Assembly (NCBI GenBank): GCA_913775315.1
Contig: CAJYIX010000022.1
Coordinates: 62,001 to 126,000, forward strand
Origin: an uncultured Sphingomonas sp.
GTDB taxonomy: Bacteria; Pseudomonadota; Alphaproteobacteria; Sphingomonadales; Sphingomonadaceae
Direction of reading: 5' to 3'
Length of the DNA: 64,000 nt
Numbering within the stretch: position 1 is the first letter of the stretch; the number at the start of each line of letters is the position of its first letter. Of the stretch, positions 53,028-64,000 are shown in pieces. Both the position numbers and the translations under genes were made by a program. Below the pieces are notes generated by a model. The model saw nothing but the letters and a program-made list of their open reading frames with translations, had not been told where the DNA came from and searched no databases.

Positions 53028-54587
53028 ATGATCGGACGGGCGGCGAAGCGGACGTTGTTGGGGGCGGTCGCCCTGATGCTGGCGGCACCCGTGGCGGCGC
53101 AGGAGCCGGCCAAGCCCACCGAGATCACCGTCCGCGCCGACACACCCGGCCCGACCTATGACAAGGCGATCTTCACCCAGTTCGCCGAGCATCTGGGCAC
53201 TGGCATCTATGGCGGCCTGTGGGTCGGCGAGAAGTCGAAGATTCCCAATGTTCGCGGCTTCCGCAGCGACGTGGTGGGCGCGCTCAAGGATCTCGGCGTC
53301 CCCATCATCCGCTGGCCGGGCGGCTGCTTCGCCGACGAATATCACTGGCGCGAGGGCGTCGGCCCCCGCGCCAAGCGGCCAGTCAAGATCAACACCCATT
53401 GGGGCGGCGTGACCGAGCCCAACACGGTCGGCACGCACGAGTTCTTCGACCTCGTGGGACAGGTCGGGGCGGAGGCGTACATCTCCGGCAATGTCGGCAA
53501 CGGCACGCCGCAGGAAATGGCCGAGTGGGTCGAATACATGACGGCGCCGGCCGGCAGCCTTGCCGACGAGCGCGCGAGGAACGGCCACAAGGAACCCTGG
53601 AAGCTCCCCTATTTTGGCATCGGCAACGAGCTTTGGGGCTGCGGCGGCAACATGCGCGCCGAATATGCCGCCGACGTGACGCGCCGCTATGCCACCTTCG
53701 TCAAGGCGCCGGCAGGCACCCGCATCCTGAAGATCGCGTCGGGCGCCAACAACGACGACTATAACTGGACCGAGGTGATGATCCGCGAGAGCGCGAAGAC
53801 CATCGATGCGCTCTCGCTCCATTACTACACCGTCCCCGGCGGCTGGCCGCCGCGCGCCTCCGCCAGCGAGTTCGACGAAACGGGCTGGGCACAGACGCTC
53901 GCTGCCACGTGGAAGATGGACGAGTTCGTCGGCAAGCACGTGGCGATCATGGACAAGTACGACCCGCAGAAGCGGATCTGGCTGGCGGTCGACGAATGGG
54001 GTACCTGGTATGCGGGCGATCCGGGCACGAACCCCGGCTTCCTTCGCCAGCAGAACACGCTGCGCGACGCGATGGTGGCCGCAATCAACCTCAACATCTT
54101 CGCCAAGCACGCCGATCGCGTGAAGATGACCGCGATCGCGCAGATGGTGAACGTCCTCCAGGCGATGATCCTGACCGACGGCGCGAAGATGGTGAAGACG
54201 CCGACCTATCATGTCTTCCACATGTACAAGCCGTGGATCGACGCGACCGTGCTGCCGATCGAGCTGAAGGGCGGCTGGTATTCGAAGGACCAATATGTCG
54301 TCCCCGCAGTCAGCGCCTCAGCGATCCGCGGCAAGGACGGGGTGGTCCGCATCGCGCTCGCCAATGCCGATCCGAACCAGGCGAACAGCGTGACCGCGAG
54401 CCTTGCGGGCGTGCAGGCATCGGCGGTGACCGGCACGGTACTCACGGCGGATGCGATCACCGCGCGCAACGACTTCGACGCGCCGGACCGGGTCGCACCG
54501 CAGGCGTTCACGGGCGCGACGGTTGCAGGCGGCAAGCTCTCCGTGTCGCTGCCGGCCAAGTCGGTGGTGGTGCTCGAACTGCGCTGA
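53028..54587 (+). CDS. Secreted GH51 alpha-L-arabinofuranosidase
   Basis: A 519-residue exported enzyme releasing L-arabinofuranose from arabinan or arabinoxylan. The signal peptide ends at VAAQ after about 25 residues. The GH51 (beta/alpha)8 catalytic residues are acid/base Glu201 in FGIGNELWGCGG and nucleophile Glu323 in AVDEWGTWY. Other family parts are RWPGGCFADEYHWREGVGP and LSLHYYT. The C-terminal ~100 residues form the beta-sandwich. ATG 53028 follows a GGGAGG Shine-Dalgarno. Export and the neighbouring transporter suggest it feeds arabinose to the cell. Confidence 0.93.
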   Translation: MIGRAAKRTLLGAVALMLAAPVAAQEPAKPTEITVRADTPGPTYDKAIFTQFAEHLGTGIYGGLWVGEKSKIPNVRGFRSDVVGALKDLGVPIIRWPGGCFADEYHWREGVGPRAKRPVKINTHWGGVTEPNTVGTHEFFDLVGQVGAEAYISGNVGNGTPQEMAEWVEYMTAPAGSLADERARNGHKEPWKLPYFGIGNELWGCGGNMRAEYAADVTRRYATFVKAPAGTRILKIASGANNDDYNWTEVMIRESAKTIDALSLHYYTVPGGWPPRASASEFDETGWAQTLAATWKMDEFVGKHVAIMDKYDPQKRIWLAVDEWGTWYAGDPGTNPGFLRQQNTLRDAMVAAINLNIFAKHADRVKMTAIAQMVNVLQAMILTDGAKMVKTPTYHVFHMYKPWIDATVLPIELKGGWYSKDQYVVPAVSASAIRGKDGVVRIALANADPNQANSVTASLAGVQASAVTGTVLTADAITARNDFDAPDRVAPQAFTGATVAGGKLSVSLPAKSVVVLELR

Positions 54588-54624
54588 ACTTGCCTATGAG
54601 GGGCCGGCGGCTAGGGTAGGGCGT

Positions 54625-56259
<1,635 letters not shown>

Positions 56260-56373
56260 ATTCGCCCACGCTGTCACAATCGAGTTTCTCGCCGAGTGTA
56301 AGCGAGACAATTGGCTAAACCGATGGCGCGCGAGCGCGTAGGGGGAAAGCCTGATTCTAACTGGAGACCCTGA

Positions 56374-58608
<2,235 letters not shown>

Positions 58609-58655
58609 CGACCAGCCGCGCGGGATCGCTTCCCGCGCCGGCATTCTCGATCGCG

Positions 58656-58698
58656 ACGACGCCCCCGCGCCTTTCGGTTCGGGGGCGTCGTTCGTTTG
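58656..58698 (+). terminator. Intrinsic terminator after katG
   Basis: Stem ACGACGCCCCCG (58656-58667) with CGGGGGCGTCGT (58680-58691), a 12-base loop, then TCGTTTG. It closes the katG transcript about 50 bases after the stop. Confidence 0.85.
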
Positions 58699-58735
58699 TG
58701 AAGCGCAGTGTCGGCCAGTCGGTGATCTCATCAGG

Positions 58736-58755
58736 ATATAAGCATATCTTTATAT
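58736..58755 (+). promoter_or_regulatory. SahR/SamR-like methionine-cycle operator
   Basis: ATATAAGCATATCTTTATAT is an AT-rich near-palindrome (arms ATATAA and TTATAT) in a very GC-rich region, directly ahead of the riboswitch. It resembles the palindromes I remember for ArsR-family SahR/SamR regulators of methionine-cycle genes. It probably overlaps the core promoter, since TATATC here can serve as a -10. Confidence 0.5.
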
Positions 58756-58766
58756 CAGTATTGACA

Positions 58767-58997
58767 GGTGTCGCCGGAGCGTGTTCAACGGGCGCGTCGA
58801 GGTTCCCCATCCCAGGCGTGGCGATGGGGCTAAGACGGGAAGCCGGTGGTGTCCTTCGGGACGGAATCCGGCGCTGCCCCCGCAACTGTAAGCGGCGAGC
58901 GGCGGCTCCATTTCGCGTCACTGGGCGCCCGCAAGGCGCCTGGGAAGGCCGGAGCCACCGCGTTGACCCGTAAGCCAGGAGACCTGCCTTCGACGCC
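58767..58997 (+). promoter_or_regulatory. Cobalamin (adenosylcobalamin-type) riboswitch
   Basis: A full B12 riboswitch. Closing stem P1 pairs GGTGTCG (58767-58773) with CGACGCC (58991-58997). The conserved core has GGGAAGCCGGTG (58837-58848), the B12 box CTGCCCCCGCAACTGTAAG (58874-58892), CACTGGG (58919-58925) and AAGCCAGGAGACCTGCC (58972-58988). It precedes mesX-mesD by 132 bases and should switch them off when B12 is plentiful. Past it, a hairpin (GGATC 59029-59033 with GATCC 59050-59054) lacks a T-run. Confidence 0.93.
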
Positions 58998-59129
58998 ATA
59001 ACGTTCCTCGGACGGGGGTTCCTCCGGTGGATCGCGCTTGGAAAGCGTTGATCCGTGGCGACCCGCTGCCAGGATCGCCGTCGATGGGTGCGCTTTCGCC
59101 TGACTTCCGTCCGCCAAGACAGGTGAGTC

Positions 59130-60113
59130 ATGACGGACAGCGGCTTCACGTTCACGATCGACAGCATTCCGTTCGACGCGGATTATCGTCCCGCCGACAA
59201 CACGCGGATCACCACCAACTTCGCCAATCTGGCGCGCGGGGAAAGCCGCCGGGCGAACCTTTCCAACACGCTCGTCATGATCGACCGGCGGTTCAACGCG
59301 CTGATGCACTGGGACAATCCCCGGGGTGATCGCTACACGCTGGCGCTCAGCATCGTCTCGGCCGCACTCACGCTCGGCGATGGCGCGGCGGACGAGCCGT
59401 TTCCACTGATCGAGATCCTGCATAGCGAGGTCACCGACCGGATCAGTGGCGAGCGCCACGACGGCATGACCGGCAACAATTTCTCGTCCTATGTCCGCGA
59501 CTATGATTTCAGCGTCGTCCTGCCCGATTATCTCCGGGCCGGGGGCAGCGACGCGCCGGAGGGGTTCGGCGACCTCCACGGCAATCTGTTCAGGCAGTTC
59601 TTGGGCTCCGCCGCCTATCGCGACCGTTTCCGCAAGCCCCCGGTCATCTGCCTTAGCGTGTCGAGCAAGGCGGTCTATCATCGCACCGCCAACGTCCATC
59701 CGATCCTCGGCGCCGAATACCGCACCGACGCGCTGTCGCCGACCGATTTCTATTTCGCGAAGATGGGGATGAAGGCGCGCTACTTCATGCCGCCGCACAG
59801 CGTCGCGCCGTTCGCCTTCTATCACATCGACGACCTGGTCGGCGGCTACAGCAACCTCGAACTCGCCAGCGCGATTGCGGTGATGGAGACGTTCCAGAAG
59901 ATCTACCGCCCCGAAATCTACAACGCCAACTCGGCGGCCGCCGAACACTATCAGCCGAGCCTGGCCGCGCAGGACTATTCGCTGACCCGCATCGTCTACG
60001 ACCGCGAGGAGCGCAGCCGCCTCGCCGTCGAGCAGGGCCGGTTCGCCGAAGCGCATTTCATCAAGCCGCACGCCGAGGCGCTGCGCCGCTGGTCCGCGAC
60101 CGCCGGCTGCTGA
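59130..60113 (+). CDS. mesX: MesX, DUF1852 partner of methionine synthase MesD
   Basis: A 327-residue protein of family DUF1852, which work on folate-independent methionine synthases named MesX and found to be required with MesD, probably in an oxygen-dependent way. Typical segments are FTIDSIPFDADYRPADNTRITTNFANLARGE, NLSNTLVMIDRRFNALMHWDNP, and CLSVSSKAVYHRTANVHPILGAEYRTDALSPTDFYFAKMGMKARYFMPP. The start ATG has an AGGTGAG Shine-Dalgarno. There is no signal or membrane segment. Its chemistry is not settled. The B12 riboswitch upstream and mesD 28 bases downstream fit this role. Confidence 0.9.
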   Translation: MTDSGFTFTIDSIPFDADYRPADNTRITTNFANLARGESRRANLSNTLVMIDRRFNALMHWDNPRGDRYTLALSIVSAALTLGDGAADEPFPLIEILHSEVTDRISGERHDGMTGNNFSSYVRDYDFSVVLPDYLRAGGSDAPEGFGDLHGNLFRQFLGSAAYRDRFRKPPVICLSVSSKAVYHRTANVHPILGAEYRTDALSPTDFYFAKMGMKARYFMPPHSVAPFAFYHIDDLVGGYSNLELASAIAVMETFQKIYRPEIYNANSAAAEHYQPSLAAQDYSLTRIVYDREERSRLAVEQGRFAEAHFIKPHAEALRRWSATAGC

Positions 60114-60141
60114 TCCCCCGCATTCACGAAGGTATTCCCCG

Positions 60142-61170
60142 ATGACGACATTGCTCCCGACCACCACCGCGGGCAGCCTGCCCAAGCCCGCCTGGCTGGC
60201 AGAGCCCGAAACGCTCTGGTCCCCCTGGAAACTGTCCGGCGACGACCTCGCCGCGGGCAAGCAGGATGCGCTGCGCCTCGCGGTCGACGACCAGCGGCAG
60301 GCGGGCATCGACATCCTCGGCGACGGCGAGCAGACCCGCCAGCATTTCGTCACGACCTTTATCGAGCAGCTGGCCGGCGTCGACTTCGAGAAGCGCGAGA
60401 CGGTGCGTATCCGCAATCGCTACGACGCCAGCGTGCCGACCGTCGTCGGGTCGGTCTCGCGCCCCAAATCGGTTTTCGTCGAGGATGCACGCTTCCTGCG
60501 CGCGCAGACCGACCGGCCGATCAAATGGACGCTGCCCGGGCCGATGACGATGATCGACACGCTGTACGACGCGCACTACCGGAGCCGCGAAAAGCTGGCC
60601 TGGGCGTTCGCCGAAATCCTGAACGAGGAAGCGCGTGAACTGGAAGCCGCCGGCGTCGACATCGTCCAGTTCGACGAGCCGGCGTTCAACGTCTTTTTCG
60701 ACGAGGCGAACGACTGGGGCATCGCCGCGCTCGAGCGCGCGACCGAGGGGCTGAAGGCAGAAACCGCGATCCACATCTGCTACGGCTACGGGATCAAGGC
60801 GAATACCGACTGGAAGCAGACGCTCGGCAGCGAATGGCGTCAGTATGAGCAAACCTTCCCCAACCTTCAGAAGTCGACGATCGACATCATCTCGCTCGAA
60901 TGCCGGAACTCGCGCGTGCCGATGGAGCTGATGGAGCTCGTGCGCGGCAAGAAGGTGATGGTCGGCGCGATCGACGTGGCGATCCACAACGTCGAGACGC
61001 CGGAGGAAGTTGCCGACACGCTGCGCGCCGCGCTTGCCCATGTCGATGCGGACAAGCTCTATCCCGCCACCAATTGCGGGATGGCGCCGCTGTCCCGCGC
61101 GGTCGCGCGCGGCAAGCTCGCGGCGCTGGGTGCCGGCGCGGCGATCGTCCGCGCCGAGCTCTCGGCCTGA
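60142..61170 (+). CDS. mesD: MesD, core-MetE folate-independent methionine synthase
   Basis: A 342-residue enzyme equivalent to the catalytic C-terminal half of MetE, without the N-terminal folate-binding half, so the usual methyl-folate donor is not expected. The zinc and homocysteine sites are recognisable in DIVQFDEPAFNVF, IHICYGYG, and the C-terminal YPATNCGMAPLSR. The N-terminus LLPTTTAGSLPKPAWL is typical. It makes methionine without B12. The physiological methyl donor is not known to me. It is encoded directly after its partner mesX under the B12 riboswitch. Confidence 0.9.
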   Translation: MTTLLPTTTAGSLPKPAWLAEPETLWSPWKLSGDDLAAGKQDALRLAVDDQRQAGIDILGDGEQTRQHFVTTFIEQLAGVDFEKRETVRIRNRYDASVPTVVGSVSRPKSVFVEDARFLRAQTDRPIKWTLPGPMTMIDTLYDAHYRSREKLAWAFAEILNEEARELEAAGVDIVQFDEPAFNVFFDEANDWGIAALERATEGLKAETAIHICYGYGIKANTDWKQTLGSEWRQYEQTFPNLQKSTIDIISLECRNSRVPMELMELVRGKKVMVGAIDVAIHNVETPEEVADTLRAALAHVDADKLYPATNCGMAPLSRAVARGKLAALGAGAAIVRAELSA

Positions 61171-61259
61171 TCGCCATCGCCTGATGCCGCTGCGGCTTCC
61201 ATGACGGGGCCGCAGCGGCCAAGGGGGACGTGCTGCCCCGCACGACCGAGGGACCGACC

Positions 61260-62258
61260 ATGAATGCCATCCTCCGCCGGCTGCGGATCGACATCTACAT
61301 CCTCGCGATCATGGGGATGGTGGCGATCGCCGCGATCCTGCCCGCCCGGGGCGCGGGCAAGGACGTGCTCGATATCGTCGTCCACGCGGCCATCGCACTC
61401 CTGTTCTTCATCTACGGTGCGCGGATTTCGCGTCAGGCGATCTGGGCGGGCATCCTTCACTGGCGGCTGCAATCGCTCGTGTTCGCAACGACCTTCGTCC
61501 TGTTTCCGCTGCTCGGTTTCGGGATCGCCAAGCTTGCGGCGGGGCATCTCGACGCCGGCCTCGTCACCGGGCTGATGTTCGTCGCGCTGCTGCCTTCGAC
61601 GGTGCAGTCCTCGATCGCCTTCACGTCGATCGCGCGCGGCAACGTGCCCGCGGCGCTGTGCTGCGCCTCGCTGTCGAACCTGGCGGGCGTGGTCATCACC
61701 CCGCTGCTGGCGACGATGGTCCTGAGCGCCGGGGGCGGTGGCATGTCGCTGGATGCGGTGGGAGAGATCGCGCTCCAGATCCTGCTCCCGTTCGTGGTCG
61801 GCCAGTTCGCCCGCCCGCTGATCGGCGAATGGCTGGAACGACGGCGGACGCTGACGATGGTCGTCGACCGCGGTTCGATCCTGCTCGTCGTCTATTCGGC
61901 GTTCAGCGCGGGCGTCGTCGCCGGCATCTGGGGCCGGGTAACGCCACAGAGCCTCGCGCTCGTCATCGTCCTCGACCTATCGCTGCTTGCCCTCGTGCTC
62001 GCCACGACCACGGTGGCGAGCCGCCTCCTGCGCTTCACCACCGAAGACGAGATCGCCATCGTGTTCTGCGGGTCGAAGAAGAGCATGGCGAGCGGCCTGC
62101 CGATGGCCAACATCATCTTTCCGGCAAGCGCGGTCGGCCTGATCGTGCTGCCGCTGATGCTGTTCCACCAGATGCAGCTGATGGTCTGCGCCGCGCTCGC
62201 CCGGCGCTATGCGCAGCGGGTCAAGGACGTCATGCCCACGGTCCCCGCCCGGCAATAA
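61260..62258 (+). CDS. Bile acid:sodium symporter family transporter (SBF-like)
   Basis: A 332-residue membrane protein with about nine to ten spans, of the SBF-like branch of the BASS superfamily. Family segments are IYGARISRQAIWAGILHWRLQ, GLMFVALLPSTVQSSIAFTSIARGNVPAALCCASLSNLAGVVITP, and IVFCGSKKSMASGLPMANIIFP. The ATG at 61260 has a GAGGGA Shine-Dalgarno. Substrates of bacterial members include pantoate and other organic anions, and this one's is unknown. It follows mesD by 89 bases and may be independent of it. Confidence 0.9.
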   Translation: MNAILRRLRIDIYILAIMGMVAIAAILPARGAGKDVLDIVVHAAIALLFFIYGARISRQAIWAGILHWRLQSLVFATTFVLFPLLGFGIAKLAAGHLDAGLVTGLMFVALLPSTVQSSIAFTSIARGNVPAALCCASLSNLAGVVITPLLATMVLSAGGGGMSLDAVGEIALQILLPFVVGQFARPLIGEWLERRRTLTMVVDRGSILLVVYSAFSAGVVAGIWGRVTPQSLALVIVLDLSLLALVLATTTVASRLLRFTTEDEIAIVFCGSKKSMASGLPMANIIFPASAVGLIVLPLMLFHQMQLMVCAALARRYAQRVKDVMPTVPARQ

Positions 62259-62266
62259 CGGCAAGA

Positions 62267-62296
62267 GCGGCGGGCGTGCTGATCCGCGCCCGCCGC
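62267..62296. terminator. Hairpin between convergent transporter and gyrB
   Basis: A perfect 10-base stem, GCGGCGGGCG (62267-62276) with CGCCCGCCGC (62287-62296), 10-base loop, no T-tract. It lies between two convergent stop codons. Confidence 0.5.
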
Positions 62297-62306
62297 CGGT
62301 GACCCG

Positions 62307-64000
<1,694 letters not shown>

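Noticed and set aside
58761..58766. TTGACA as a -35 box for mesX
   Set aside because: It touches the first bases of riboswitch stem P1 and no -10 follows at 16-18 bases. A promoter starting there would delete the aptamer.
58698..58973. A 91-codon plus-strand frame between katG and mesX
   Set aside because: It coincides with the SahR-like operator and most of the cobalamin riboswitch, so the sequence is explained as regulatory RNA.

Overview
This is a contiguous piece of a GC-rich alphaproteobacterial chromosome, most likely from Sphingomonadales (Sphingomonas or a close relative). The basis is gene content and order: mmcB, DUF1491, DUF6489, rpmF-plsX-fabH-ihfA-merR, an oriC-type intergenic region beside hemE, and mnmE-mnmG-rsmG-parA-parB with parS sites. 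I see no rRNA, tRNA, CRISPR array, insertion sequence or prophage. It is a dense core chromosome with many 4-base (ATGA/GTGA/TTGA) start/stop overlaps.

Layout. (1) 1-9049, almost all on the minus strand: a YgjP-type metalloprotease, YcgN, a Sco-type copper chaperone, mmcB with a perfect alphaproteobacterial SOS box, a SleB-type cell-wall hydrolase, DUF1491, a thioesterase, ptsN-hpf, and dnaQ-coaE-aroE-maf-ppsR. (2) 9050-9349: probable chromosomal replication origin, with one perfect and several degenerate DnaA boxes, an AT-rich stretch and GANTC sites. Genes on both sides are transcribed away from it. (3) 9350-19704, mostly plus: hemE-hemJ, rho with a structured leader, a TerC-family membrane protein, a dienelactone hydrolase (minus), DUF6489, then mnmE-mnmG-rsmG-parA-parB with two parS palindromes. 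(4) 19760-24279, mostly minus: an NDUFS4-like complex I accessory protein, hrpB, two small unknown proteins and a long-chain polyprenyl diphosphate synthase. (5) 24380-28407: chorismate mutase and a translationally coupled GH130-GH13-GT4 trio of unknown substrate. (6) 28395-40192: MAPEG protein, rpmF-plsX-fabH-ihfA-merR, rsmB-rpe-heparinase-like-purH-polA. (7) 40193-50439: a palindromic repeat element, a Wzx-type flippase, a 38-residue membrane peptide, a class A beta-lactamase-like serine hydrolase, nadB with an orphan ABC ATPase, ppc, rlpA and dinB. (8) 50479-56259: an arabinose module (sugar 1-dehydrogenase, FucP-type transporter, secreted GH51 arabinofuranosidase) with a shared candidate operator, a second inverted copy of the repeat element, and an M28 peptidase. 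(9) 56374-64000: katG, then a SahR-like operator and cobalamin riboswitch in front of mesX-mesD (an oxygen-linked, B12- and folate-independent methionine synthase), a bile-acid-symporter-family transporter, and the C-terminal part of gyrB running off the right edge.

How the genes work together. The origin, parS/ParAB and nearby replication and repair genes (dnaQ, polA, dinB, gyrB, mmcB) mark this as the origin-proximal domain. The most informative regulatory finding is the apparent double control (methionine-cycle operator plus B12 riboswitch) of a recently characterised methionine synthase pair. The least understood functional unit is the GH130-GH13-GT4 operon. All functional calls are from reading motifs and remembered families. 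No database search was run.
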